Assembly: GCF_009876115.1 (NCBI RefSeq)
Contig: NZ_WWSY01000002.1
Coordinates: forward strand, 62,001 to 126,000
Reading direction: 5' to 3'
Origin: Collinsella aerofaciens
Lineage (GTDB): Bacteria; Actinomycetota; Coriobacteriia; Coriobacteriales; Coriobacteriaceae
Length of the DNA: 64,000 nucleotides
Shown: in pieces, positions 50,364 through 60,147 of the stretch
Numbering within the stretch: position 1 is the stretch's first letter
Layout of the letters: each line of letters begins with the position of its first letter
Program-made: the position numbers and the translations under genes
Notes under the pieces: generated by a model
Seen by the model: the letters and a program-made list of their open reading frames with translations, nothing else
Databases searched by the model: none
What the model was told of the DNA's origin: nothing

Positions 50364-51230
50364 TTAATTGACAATATGTGAGCCCATATAGTCGATAAAG
50401 CGCCTCGTGGCGATGGGCATGGTGTCCCAGCTGCGCCAGGCGGCCACCACGTCACGCGAAGGAGCATGCACGATGGGACGCACGTGAATATCGGCCCGCA
50501 TGCCCTCGACGGTACGGCGATACAGCATGCTCACGCCTAGGCCCTCCTCCACCATCGCCATGATGGTGTAGTCGTCGGTCACCTCGCTCGTCACGTGCGG
50601 CGACAGTCCATGCGCCGAGAATGCATCGAGCACTAGGCTCTGTTCGCCCTCGTCCAGCAGCACAAACGGCTCGGACGCCAGGTCGGCAAGTGTCACCTTT
50701 TCCTTTGCCGTCAGCGGATGCGCGGCCGGCAGCAGTGCCACCAACTCGTCGTGATAGACCACACGCTTCTCGAGCCCAGCGGTAAATCCGCGCGCCGTAA
50801 AACAAAAATCAACCACGCCATCGTGCACCCACTGGGCGTTGCGCGTGTAATCGCCTTGCTTGAGGGTAAAGCGTACGCCCGGGTGCAGAGCACCAAAGTC
50901 GCGGATCACACGCGGCAGCACGGTACGACTCACATTGGTAAACGTCGCGATGCGAATGTCAGTCGAGGAGAGCCCCAGCAGCTCCTGGCGCTTGCCCTCG
51001 AGCTCGGCCTCTGCGGTCACGATCTGGCGCAGGTACGGCAGATATTGTTTACCGTCGCGCGTAAGCGAAACGCCCTGCTTTCCGCGCTCGATAAGCGTGG
51101 TGCCCAGCTCGCGCTCGAGCGCCTTGACGGCCTGGCTCACCGCGCTTTGCGTATAGCCTAGCTCGTCGGCCGCGTGTTTCAGACTGCCGCGATCGACCAC
51201 CATACACATAATCTGATACCGCGATGCCAT
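50364..51230 (-). CDS. LysR-family regulator, second LysR/EamA pair
   Basis: A 288-residue regulator. The N-terminal helix-turn-helix reads RGSLKHAADELGYTQSAVSQAVKALERELG. The effector domain contains DDYTIMAMVEEGLGVSMLY, close to the corresponding stretch in the regulator at 11904. It is divergent from the EamA transporter at 51389 (158-bp gap). The pair duplicates the arrangement at 11904-13791, although sequence identity looks moderate, so the effector and substrate probably differ. Confidence 0.9.
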   Translation of the reverse strand: MASRYQIMCMVVDRGSLKHAADELGYTQSAVSQAVKALERELGTTLIERGKQGVSLTRDGKQYLPYLRQIVTAEAELEGKRQELLGLSSTDIRIATFTNVSRTVLPRVIRDFGALHPGVRFTLKQGDYTRNAQWVHDGVVDFCFTARGFTAGLEKRVVYHDELVALLPAAHPLTAKEKVTLADLASEPFVLLDEGEQSLVLDAFSAHGLSPHVTSEVTDDYTIMAMVEEGLGVSMLYRRTVEGMRADIHVRPIVHAPSRDVVAAWRSWDTMPIATRRFIDYMGSHIVN

Positions 51231-51388
51231 CGTGCCTCCCCATCGATGTAGCCGTAAAACGTTTTGCCAGGGCTTTTTCTTCCGACATTAGCATTTCTTA
51301 ATCATACTAAAGATACATTCGCTTTACTACATCCAAATCTGGGAGCAGAATCCTTTTTACGAAACCGTTCTGTAACAAAAGGAGTCCC

Positions 51389-52291
51389 ATGGATCGCAAA
51401 AAAGCAATCGCGCTCTCATTTTCCGTTCCCGTCGCATGGGGCTTTTCATATCCCCTCATGAAGATCGGCATGGACAGCATGAACGCCACGAGCATCGTTG
51501 CGCTGCGCTGCATCATCGCCTTTGCGGCTTGCCTGCTGCTCTTCCACAAGCGCGCGTTCCGCATCAACCGCGACCTTATGGTTCGCGCCGCCATCATCGG
51601 TGCCATCATGGCAACCGAGCTCACCTGCATGTGTCTGGGCTCCAGCCTCACTTCTGCCTCCACTGCCGGCTTTTTTCAGAGCCTGACGGTCGTGATCGTA
51701 CCGTTTGCCAACGCCGCCCTGCTGCGCCGCGCCCCCGAGCGCAAGGTGCTCGTCGGCACCGCCATCGTCACCTGCGGCATGTTGCTGCTCTCGGGCGCCG
51801 ACTTTACCAGCCTGAATCCCGGCGCGCTCATCATGCTGCTCTCCGCTTTTGTCTATGCCGGACACATCATTGTCGCCAAGCGCTTTGTCGAAGATGTCGA
51901 CCCGCTGGCTCTGGGCGTTTGGCAGCTGGGCTTTGGCGGCTTATTCTCGGGTATCGCCGCATTCACCTTTGGCGGTTTCACACTTCCCGGCACGCCGGGC
52001 GAGGTCGTGGTCGTCGTCGCGCTCGCACTTATCTGCTCTGCCTATGGCTTTATCACCCAAACGCTCGTGCAGCCCCACGTGCCCGCCGAGACCACCGGCT
52101 TCGCTTTCTCGCTCGAGCCGGTCTGCTCGGCCGTCTTCTCGTTCTTCTTGGTCGGCGAGGTCCTGAGCCCCATCGCCTTCTTTGGCGCCGCCCTCATCCT
52201 CACCGGCGTCATGGCGGCAACCGTCGAGCTTCCGCGCCTTCGCGCACATGGACAGGCTCGCATGGCAGGAGCGCCCGAGCGCGTTTCGTAG
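51389..52291 (+). CDS. EamA/DMT-superfamily transporter
   Basis: A 300-residue protein with ten membrane segments in two EamA repeats: FSVPVAWGFSYPLMKIGMDSMNATSIVALRC starts the first, and the second ends FAFSLEPVCSAVFSFFLVGEVLSP, the EPV...GE signature. Probable metabolite or drug exporter; substrate unknown. AAAGGAG precedes the ATG. The divergent LysR gene likely controls it. Confidence 0.9.
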   Translation: MDRKKAIALSFSVPVAWGFSYPLMKIGMDSMNATSIVALRCIIAFAACLLLFHKRAFRINRDLMVRAAIIGAIMATELTCMCLGSSLTSASTAGFFQSLTVVIVPFANAALLRRAPERKVLVGTAIVTCGMLLLSGADFTSLNPGALIMLLSAFVYAGHIIVAKRFVEDVDPLALGVWQLGFGGLFSGIAAFTFGGFTLPGTPGEVVVVVALALICSAYGFITQTLVQPHVPAETTGFAFSLEPVCSAVFSFFLVGEVLSPIAFFGAALILTGVMAATVELPRLRAHGQARMAGAPERVS

Positions 52292-52379
52292 ACCCCACTC
52301 TTCATACAGCCGTGGCATAAAGGCAACCGGTGCGCCTTTACAATAGATGCCAACAGAGCATCTGCCATAAAGGAGCCCC

Positions 52380-53105
52380 ATGGACACCACAACCCGCGAC
52401 CGCAACATAGCAACTTGGTTGGGCGATGCGCCGCAGCCGGTACGTGACACTACGAACCAGCTGCTCGAGCGCATCGCCCTTTTGCGTGCCGAGCAGACCA
52501 TCTACCCGGCACAAGACGACATTCTCAATGCCCTCGCCTACACGCCGGCCGACCAGGTCAAGGTCGTCATCTTGGGTCAAGACCCCTATCACGGGCCCAA
52601 CCAGGCCATGGGGCTGTCGTTCTCGGTCCCCGCGACGCAAACCAAGTTGCCGCCAAGCCTGCGCAACATCTACAAGGAACTCAATGCCGATCTGAACTGC
52701 CCCATTCCCGCCACGGGAGATCTAACCCCATGGGCACAACAGGGCGTCCTGCTCCTCAACACCACGCTCACCGTGCGCGAGCATGCCGCGAACTCGCACG
52801 CCAAACTGGGCTGGAGTACCCTGACCGACTACGTTATCGAACGTTGCTGCCAGCTGCCCCAGCCGATGGTCTTTTTGGCATGGGGCCGCTTTGCCCAGCA
52901 GATGGTCGAAGGCAAGCTCGCCGCGACCGGCGCGGGCAAGGCAACCGGCAAGTTCTGCCTGGCCTCCACGCACCCCTCGCCGCTTTCGGCCAACCGTGCC
53001 ACGGCAGAACTCCCCGCTTTTATGGGGTCGCGCCCCTTTTCCGCTGCCAATCGGCTACTCGAACAGCACGGCTCGACCCCCGTCAACTGGACTTGCATCG
53101 ACTAA
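52380..53105 (+). CDS. ung: Uracil-DNA glycosylase
   Basis: A 241-residue family 1 UDG that excises uracil from DNA. The water-activating motif GQDPYHGPNQAMGLSFS (catalytic Asp at 68) and the HPSPLSANR loop are intact. FLAWGRFAQQ carries a typical strand. AAAGGAG precedes the ATG. It is monocistronic and followed by a perfect terminator. The plus-strand frame that runs on from here to 54589 is a G+C-rich shadow of the convergent genes. Confidence 0.97.
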   Translation: MDTTTRDRNIATWLGDAPQPVRDTTNQLLERIALLRAEQTIYPAQDDILNALAYTPADQVKVVILGQDPYHGPNQAMGLSFSVPATQTKLPPSLRNIYKELNADLNCPIPATGDLTPWAQQGVLLLNTTLTVREHAANSHAKLGWSTLTDYVIERCCQLPQPMVFLAWGRFAQQMVEGKLAATGAGKATGKFCLASTHPSPLSANRATAELPAFMGSRPFSAANRLLEQHGSTPVNWTCID

Positions 53106-53120
53106 AAATCGAGACATCAA

Positions 53121-53156
53121 AAACGCGCCCGACGGCTTTCCATCGGGCGCGTTTCC
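53121..53156. terminator. Bidirectional terminator after ung
   Basis: AAACGCGCCCGA (53121-53132) pairs perfectly with TCGGGCGCGTTT (53143-53154). Confidence 0.9.
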
Positions 53157-53836
53157 TATTCGGGCCAAATAAATTGTGTGCGGCCGGCCTCGCCGCCATC
53201 GATCAACAGGCTCTGCCCGGTCATAAACCGGTTGGTCACGCCCACAAAGTAGATCCACTCGGCGATCTCTTGGGCGGTGGCCCAGCGTTTAAGCGGCGTG
53301 AGCTCCATAATCTGGTTCCACAGGTGCTCGTCTTCCATCACGCAACGGTTGAGCGGCGTGATGACGCCGCCCGGGTCCACACTGTTGGCGATGGCCTGCG
53401 GCGCCAGGCGGTTTGCAAGGTTTTTGGTGTAGGCGATAACGCCGCCCTTGCTGGCAGCATAGGCGGGAAACTCCGATCCCGTATGTCCACTCGCCGACCC
53501 CACGTTGACCACGGATTTGATAGCCGGCGTCGGCTTGGCGGCAAGCCCCTCCCCCACAAAGGCGTAGCGTTCGGTCACGTTGATGGTGCCACACAGGTTG
53601 GCGGCAATGTCGTCTGCCGAATCCTGCGCGCCGGCAACATTTACGATTACCTGGGGTTCAAGGTCATCTGGAAACGAGTCCGGTTCGCGGACATCAACGA
53701 TCAGATGGCGGTAGCGCTCGTGTTCGACCGCCGCCGGCAGCAGATCAAAGCCCACGACCTCGTGGCCCTCGTCCAAAAAGCGCTGCACGCACGCGGCTCC
53801 GATACCGCCCGAAGCGCCCGTGATCAAAACCCGCAT
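53156..53836 (-). CDS. Short-chain dehydrogenase/reductase
   Basis: A 226-residue Rossmann enzyme. GASGGIGAA binds NAD(P), DVREP and NVAGAQ follow, and the catalytic set is Ser (NVGSASGHTG) with YAASK (Tyr-x-x-x-Lys). The final GQSLLIDGG is typical. It probably reduces or oxidises a sugar, steroid or acyl substrate; bile-acid hydroxysteroid dehydrogenases belong to this superfamily, but nothing here proves that. It follows the queuosine transporter gene by 9 bases on the same strand. Confidence 0.88.
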   Translation of the reverse strand: MRVLITGASGGIGAACVQRFLDEGHEVVGFDLLPAAVEHERYRHLIVDVREPDSFPDDLEPQVIVNVAGAQDSADDIAANLCGTINVTERYAFVGEGLAAKPTPAIKSVVNVGSASGHTGSEFPAYAASKGGVIAYTKNLANRLAPQAIANSVDPGGVITPLNRCVMEDEHLWNQIMELTPLKRWATAQEIAEWIYFVGVTNRFMTGQSLLIDGGEAGRTQFIWPE

Positions 53837-53845
53837 ACTTGCTCC

Positions 53846-54568
53846 TTAGGCGGTTGCGTGGCGCTCGAGGTACTCGGCGCCAACATTCTCGCGCTCCCAG
53901 CCGCGCACGACCTTGTAGCCCACGGGGCTCAGGAAGACCTCGCACAGCAGCTCGGCGACAGCGCCGGTCAGCGAGCACATAAGGACCTGCACCCAGGTCC
54001 AACCAAAGAACGTGTGGCTCACCACAATGGCAAAGACCAGGTTGTCGATAAACTGGCCAACACCCGTAGACACATAGGAGCGGAAGGCAAAGCTCGCAAA
54101 GTTATTCTTTTTGAGCATACGGCCGAGCGACTGGTTGAGCGTGGAGTTAACCACGGCAGAAACGAGCATTGCCAGCGAAGAGCCCAGCACCACGTACCAG
54201 GTGCCGCCGATGGTGGCGTTAAGGGCGGTGTTGACCTCGATCATGCCCGTGTCGTAGTAGGCGCCCCACATACCGGGCGTGAGCGAGCATGCCCAAAAGC
54301 ACAGGCTCACGGCCAGGTTGACCAGCAGCGCGAGGATAGAGATTTTGATGGATGCCTTGGCGCCAAAGCGCTTGCAGATCATGTCCTGGCACAAAAACGA
54401 AACCCAGCTCACCACAAAGCCGCAATCGAGTGCCAGATACGGCAGGCTGATGAGCTCTTTGTTGGCCAGCAGGTTCATCATGATGACGCTCACGAAAAAC
54501 AGCGAAACCGTTGCCGCGGGAATGCTCCGCAACAGGACCTTGTAGTCCTCCATGACCTTCTTGATCAT
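53846..54568 (-). CDS. Queuosine-precursor transporter (YhhQ/VUT family)
   Basis: A 240-residue membrane protein with about six to seven hydrophobic segments. MNLLANKELI, LDCGFVVSWVSFLCQDMICKRFGAKASIKI (LDxGxxxxPxxF/DxxxExYG-like), and GQFIDNLVF are the DUF165/YhhQ pattern. Members import preQ0, preQ1 or queuine for tRNA modification. AAAGGAG precedes the ATG, and a candidate preQ1-I riboswitch lies directly upstream, which independently supports the substrate. The SDR gene is downstream in the same transcript. Confidence 0.82.
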   Translation of the reverse strand: MIKKVMEDYKVLLRSIPAATVSLFFVSVIMMNLLANKELISLPYLALDCGFVVSWVSFLCQDMICKRFGAKASIKISILALLVNLAVSLCFWACSLTPGMWGAYYDTGMIEVNTALNATIGGTWYVVLGSSLAMLVSAVVNSTLNQSLGRMLKKNNFASFAFRSYVSTGVGQFIDNLVFAIVVSHTFFGWTWVQVLMCSLTGAVAELLCEVFLSPVGYKVVRGWERENVGAEYLERHATA

Positions 54569-54587
54569 TATGTACTCCTTTGGTTTT

Positions 54588-54623
54588 AGGTTTAACGAGC
54601 AGGATATCGGACCCGAACTGCTC
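54588..54623 (-). promoter_or_regulatory. Candidate preQ1-I riboswitch
   Basis: On the minus strand GAGCAG pairs with CTGCTC, the loop starts TTC directly after the stem, and GGGT in the loop can pair with ACCT after an A-rich linker (GTTAA). This is the small H-type pseudoknot of preQ1 class I aptamers (about 36 nt). It lies 6 bases before the AAAGGAG ribosome site of a queuosine-precursor transporter. A promoter-like TTGCTT-17-TATCAT is upstream. Confidence 0.55.
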
Positions 54624-54724
54624 GGACGCCCCGGTCTTGAGACGACGGTGGGTATGATAGCCGCTCACACGGCATCAAGCAAGCAAGCGGCGCGGCAGCC
54701 CCGCAGGGCCACCGCGCCGATGCG

Positions 54725-56338
<1,614 letters not shown>

Positions 56339-56483
56339 GCGGATCCTTTCTTGCATTGAGTGCATTACGTCGTTGTAACCGCACTATTGTAGCCGCGAAA
56401 TCCGACCACAGGGCACCTATCAGGACAAATTCATCAGTTGGGGCTCGGACGGTGGAATGTCAGCGGTGTTCCGCGACGGTTTG

Positions 56484-56939
56484 TCTCAATCTGTAACACC
56501 TAGAAGGGTTTTTGACCTCCAGATGTTACAGATTGAGATGAACGCACAGGGCGGGCAGCCAATATCTTGATCTGTAACAGTTAGCCAGCAAAAACGGGTC
56601 TAGATGTTACAGATCAAGACAAATGAATGGACCTGTCAACAAAATCTCAATCTGTAACAGATAAACGGGTTTTTGACCTCCAGATGTTACAGATTGAGGC
56701 AAACGGTCGGACGTCTCAGAAAGATCTCAATCTGTAACAGTTAGCTGCCAAAAACAACTCCAGATGTTACAGATTGAGGCAAACGAATGGACAGGCAAAT
56801 AACGTCTCAATCTGTAACAGTTAGTCATCCAAAACGGGTCTTACTGTTACAGATCAAGACAAACGGACAGGCGGGCAAATAACATCTCAACCTGTAACAG
56901 CAGGCGACCAAAAACGGACCCATGTGTTACAGATTGAGA
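56484..56939. repeat. Array of six 55-bp palindromes with an 80-bp period
   Basis: Units start at 56484, 56565, 56645, 56725, 56805 and 56885, and each is 55 bp long. Each begins TCTCAATCTGTAACA (or a close variant) and ends with the complement TGTTACAGATTGAGA, around a 25-bp variable loop. Unit 2 reads TCTTGATC with GATCAAGA, a compensatory change in both arms. Spacers of 25-26 bp carry weak similarity (ACGGACAGGC, GAATGGACAGGC). There is no ORF, no cas gene and no T-run. It lies between prfC and the GntR-ABC operon. Confidence 0.9.
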
Positions 56940-56987
56940 TTGTTTTGGAGCAAGCGCGGCGCCGGCGGGCTATCCCACATTTGCCTC

Positions 56988-57017
56988 TTGCATAACTGTG
57001 TATAGTGTATATATACT
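56988..57017 (+). promoter_or_regulatory. Promoter and operator of the GntR-ABC operon
   Basis: TTGCAT (56988-56993), an 18-bp spacer and TATACT (57012-57017) form a good promoter. GTGTATA (56999-57005) and the TATACAC further down (about 57032-57038) are inverted, a typical arrangement for a GntR/YtrA operator over the start site. Confidence 0.55.
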
Positions 57018-57065
57018 GTGCTTACCGGTTATATACACGTGTAGCCCAACAGCTAAGGAGCCGCT

Positions 57066-57446
57066 GTGGACATCATCCTATCCAATTCGAGCGACAAGCC
57101 CATCTACGAGCAAATAGCCTCGCAAGTCAAAGCTCAGATCCTTTCGGGCACGCTCGCTGCGGGAGCCAAACTCCCCAGCATCCGTGCACTCGCGAGCGAT
57201 CTTGGCGTGAGCGTCATCACCACCAAGCGCGCCTACGCCGACCTGGAGCAACTCGGCTTTATCTGCACCGTGCAGGGCAAGGGCTGTTTTATCGCCGAGG
57301 GCAACCAGGAGCTTTTGCGCGAAAACCAGCTCTGCCATATCGAAGAGCTGCTTGCGAAAGCGGCGAGCCAAGCCGAAGCCCTGGGCGTTACGCGCGACAA
57401 GCTGCACGAGATGCTCGACCTCGTAGCCCCCGAAACCATGCAGTAG
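57066..57446 (+). CDS. GntR-family (YtrA-type) repressor
   Basis: A 126-residue regulator: winged helix at 5-75 (KPIYEQIASQVKAQILSGTLAAGAKLPSIRALASDLGVSVITTKRAYADLEQLG) followed by a short helical dimerisation tail and no large effector domain, as in YtrA. Such repressors control the ABC exporter genes beside them. The GTG start follows AAGGAG. The ABC ATPase begins 23 bases after the stop. Confidence 0.9.
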   Translation: MDIILSNSSDKPIYEQIASQVKAQILSGTLAAGAKLPSIRALASDLGVSVITTKRAYADLEQLGFICTVQGKGCFIAEGNQELLRENQLCHIEELLAKAASQAEALGVTRDKLHEMLDLVAPETMQ

Positions 57447-57469
57447 CCATCTGCAAGAAAGGCTATACC

Positions 57470-58351
57470 ATGCAAAACCTTTTAGAACTCAAAGGCATCT
57501 CACGCCGTGTGAGCGACCGTTTTTCGCTGCGTGATGTCACGCTTGCCGTAGAGCCTGGCCAGATTGTTGGCTTTGTGGGTGCCAACGGCGCCGGCAAGAC
57601 GACGACCATTCGCGCCGCGCTTGGGCTTATCAAACTCGATGCCGGCGAGGTGCATCTGCTTGGACAGCGCTGCGACGACAACGCGCCCGACGAGACGCAG
57701 CGCCACCTGCGCTCCCGCATCGGGCTTGTCCTGGACACGTGTCCCTTCCCCTCCACGCTCAAGGTGGGCCAGGTCGAGAGGCTCGTAGGCCCGGCATATC
57801 CCACGTGGAGCTGCGAAACGTTCGCTGGATTCATCGACCGATTTGGCCTCGATCCCAAGACAAAGGTCAAGGACCTCTCCCGCGGCATGGGCATGAAGTT
57901 GCAGCTTGCTTGTGCGCTCAGCCACAATGCCAAGCTGCTCGTTTTGGACGAAGCCACCGCGGGCCTTGATCCCATGGCGCGCGAGGAACTGCTCGATGAG
58001 CTGCTTGCCTTTGTCGCCGACGGCCAGCGCAGCGTGCTGCTCTCGAGCCACATTACCTCCGACCTCGATCGCGCCGCCGACCGCGTCATCTGCATCGATA
58101 ACGGTTCGATTGTGTTTGACCTGCCGCGCGAGGATATTACCGACCGCGCCGGCATCGCCCACTGCACCCAAGCGCAGGCCGCCGAGCTTATGGCTTGCGT
58201 CGAAGGCGCCCGTGCCGCCCACCACGCCTATAGCGTGGACGTGCTCGTGCCCAACCGTCGCGAAACGCTCGAGGCCTTCCCCGAGATTCCCTGCGACCGG
58301 GCAACCATTGACGACTATCTTCGTCTCATGCTGAAAGGGGCTTCGAAATGA
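57470..58351 (+). CDS. ABC transporter ATP-binding protein
   Basis: A 293-residue ATPase: Walker A GANGAGKTTTIRAALG, signature LSRGMGMKLQLA, Walker B LLVLDEATAGLDP, H-loop SSHITSDLDRAAD. The signature differs from LSGGQ (LSRGM), which is common in the bacitracin/ YtrB-like exporters. It should power the following permease. The stop overlaps the permease start (ATGA). Confidence 0.92.
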   Translation: MQNLLELKGISRRVSDRFSLRDVTLAVEPGQIVGFVGANGAGKTTTIRAALGLIKLDAGEVHLLGQRCDDNAPDETQRHLRSRIGLVLDTCPFPSTLKVGQVERLVGPAYPTWSCETFAGFIDRFGLDPKTKVKDLSRGMGMKLQLACALSHNAKLLVLDEATAGLDPMAREELLDELLAFVADGQRSVLLSSHITSDLDRAADRVICIDNGSIVFDLPREDITDRAGIAHCTQAQAAELMACVEGARAAHHAYSVDVLVPNRRETLEAFPEIPCDRATIDDYLRLMLKGASK

Positions 58352-59046
58352 AACGCGCCTTTATGTCCGATCTCGCTATCGTTCGCACGCTCATCCCGAG
58401 CATCGCGGGCGTCGGCTTGTTCATCTTCGTCGTGCTGACGCTCGCCAACGCGTCGGATGGCGATTCCGGTATGAGTGCCGGCGCCTGCGCGGTCAGTGCC
58501 ATGTCGCCCATCATGGTCATGAGTTCGCTGGCCGGCTTCGATAATCAAAACGGATGGGAGCGCTATCGGGCAACGCTGCCCATCTCGCGCAAAGACATCA
58601 TCTGCGCACGCTACCTGTGCATCGTTGTCTTCTCGGCCATCATGGCCTGCGCCGCCGTGCTTTTGAACATCATCGCCCTTCCGTTCTTCGATCACACGGG
58701 CATACCCCCGACGGGACAGACCGTCTTTGAGATCACAATCGCTTCGACCGCGTCCATGCTCATCTCCCTCATGATGGTGTTTTTGGCACAGCCGCTGTTC
58801 TTTCGATTTGGACATATGGAGGCGCTGCGCCTTTCCGTCGGCCTGTTTGCCCTGCTCGGGTGCCTTGCCATGGCAGCGCTGAGCTCCTCCAACCCCATCA
58901 GCAACTGGCTTATGTCGATTGCCGGGGCGAATCCCGATCCCGCCGTCCTCGGCTGCCTGTGTACAGGAATCGCGGTATTGGCCCTCGTGCTATGTGCACT
59001 TAGCTGCATCGTCAGCACCAAGGTCTACCGGGCACGCGACCTGTAG
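58348..59046 (+). CDS. ABC-2-type permease subunit
   Basis: A 232-residue membrane protein with about six hydrophobic segments. It includes GWERYRATLPISRKDIICARYLCIVVFSAI, a motif (ERxxxLPxSRxxxxxxRYL) typical of ABC-2 permeases beside YtrA-type regulators. It is translationally coupled to the ATPase by ATGA. The three genes form a drug/peptide-response exporter; substrate unknown. Confidence 0.85.
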   Translation: MKRAFMSDLAIVRTLIPSIAGVGLFIFVVLTLANASDGDSGMSAGACAVSAMSPIMVMSSLAGFDNQNGWERYRATLPISRKDIICARYLCIVVFSAIMACAAVLLNIIALPFFDHTGIPPTGQTVFEITIASTASMLISLMMVFLAQPLFFRFGHMEALRLSVGLFALLGCLAMAALSSSNPISNWLMSIAGANPDPAVLGCLCTGIAVLALVLCALSCIVSTKVYRARDL

Positions 59047-59143
59047 GCAAGCGGATCTCAGCCCACGCAGGCCACAATCGGTCGCAATCGCCCATCCGTA
59101 AATCCGTGACAAATGGCATGTCCCCGGCCCGTGCGCAACGTTC

Positions 59144-59327
59144 TATAATCAAAGCGTCACGGGCCTCGGCCCAATTTCGATCATCCAAGGGAATGTCTTT
59201 TTGGTCATTGTTCTTTAGGGAACGGTCAATCGCATAGAACCACGAAAAACGGCCGTCTTGCGGCCGTGGTTTGTTGCGCCGTTCCGTCTCCATCATCTGC
59301 CACATATGCACCTGATAGGAAAGAACA
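59144..59327 (+). promoter_or_regulatory. Promoter and structured leader of the methyltransferase gene
   Basis: TATAAT at 59144-59149 would start a leader of about 170 nt. It contains GGGCC-TC-GGCCC, an outer stem GGAACGG (about 59219-59225) with CCGTTCC (about 59279-59285), and between them alternative pairs AACCACG/CGTGGTT and ACGGCCG/CGGCCGT. It does not match a riboswitch class I know, but mutually exclusive stems suggest regulation. Confidence 0.45.
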
Positions 59328-60065
59328 ATGAACTCTGCGAAATCTCAATCCTTCCCAAAAGCCACCAGCTTCGACACGGCACTCGTACGCTCTAAGATTA
59401 TGGGGCGGAACCCCCTCAAACTCTGCGAAGAGCTCCTTTGCGATGCGAGCATTCCCCGCGGCGCCCGTGTCTGCGACCTTGGGTCGGGCACCGGCATTAC
59501 CAGCGCCCTGCTCGCCCGCGAATACGGGTTTGACACCTGCGCCGTCGATCTGTGGAGCGACCCCGTCGAGAACCGCGCGTTCTTCGATTCGCTCGGCATT
59601 CCCCGCAACACTATTCACCCTGTTAAGGCGGACGCCTCACAGGGTCTACCGTTTGAGCACGGCTATTTTGATGCGGTCGTGAGCATCGACTCGTACAACT
59701 ACTACGGTCGCGACCCGCACTATCTGGGCGAGCGCCTACTCCCCTACGTAAAGCAAGGCGGGATGCTCTACGTAAGCATCCCCGGCATGGTTCGCGACTG
59801 CCACGACAACCTGCCCGCCTGCCTGCTCAAATCCTGGACATCCGAGCAGCTCGACTATATGCACGACATAGCCTGGTGGCGCGCCATGATCGAGCCGACC
59901 CCCGGCGTCGAGATTGTCTCGATGCACCCTATGCTCTGCACGGACGAAGCGTGGAAAGACTGGCTCGCCTGCGACAACGAGTACGCAGCAGGCGACCGCG
60001 CTGCCGTTGAAGCCGGCGCGCTCGAATACCTCAACACCATCGCCATTGTGCTGAGGAAGCTCTAA
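59328..60065 (+). CDS. SAM-dependent methyltransferase
   Basis: A 245-residue class I methyltransferase. Motif I is VCDLGSGTGITSALLA, motif II CAVDLW, and motif IV the FDAVVSIDSYNYYG stretch. It resembles the group of cyclopropane/UbiE-like small-molecule methyltransferases. Substrate unknown. AGGAAAG precedes the ATG. The long leader is unusual for such a gene. A terminator follows. Confidence 0.85.
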   Translation: MNSAKSQSFPKATSFDTALVRSKIMGRNPLKLCEELLCDASIPRGARVCDLGSGTGITSALLAREYGFDTCAVDLWSDPVENRAFFDSLGIPRNTIHPVKADASQGLPFEHGYFDAVVSIDSYNYYGRDPHYLGERLLPYVKQGGMLYVSIPGMVRDCHDNLPACLLKSWTSEQLDYMHDIAWWRAMIEPTPGVEIVSMHPMLCTDEAWKDWLACDNEYAAGDRAAVEAGALEYLNTIAIVLRKL

Positions 60066-60070
60066 ACAAT

Positions 60071-60112
60071 AGCCGCGCGAGCCGTAAACAAACGGCCTCG
60101 CGCGGCTTCTTT
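60071..60112. terminator. Bidirectional terminator after the methyltransferase
   Basis: AGCCGCGCGAG (60071-60081) pairs with CTCGCGCGGCT (60097-60107), followed by TCTTT. Confidence 0.9.
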
Positions 60113-60147
60113 AAAACGAGTTCTGAACAAACACAAAGCGCAATACG

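Noticed and set aside
52730..54589. 619-residue plus-strand ORF
   Set aside because: It spans ung, the SDR and the transporter genes in other frames and lacks a domain pattern; shadow of high G+C.
56484..56939. CRISPR array
   Set aside because: Repeats are palindromic units with related spacers, there is no leader, and no cas gene is nearby.
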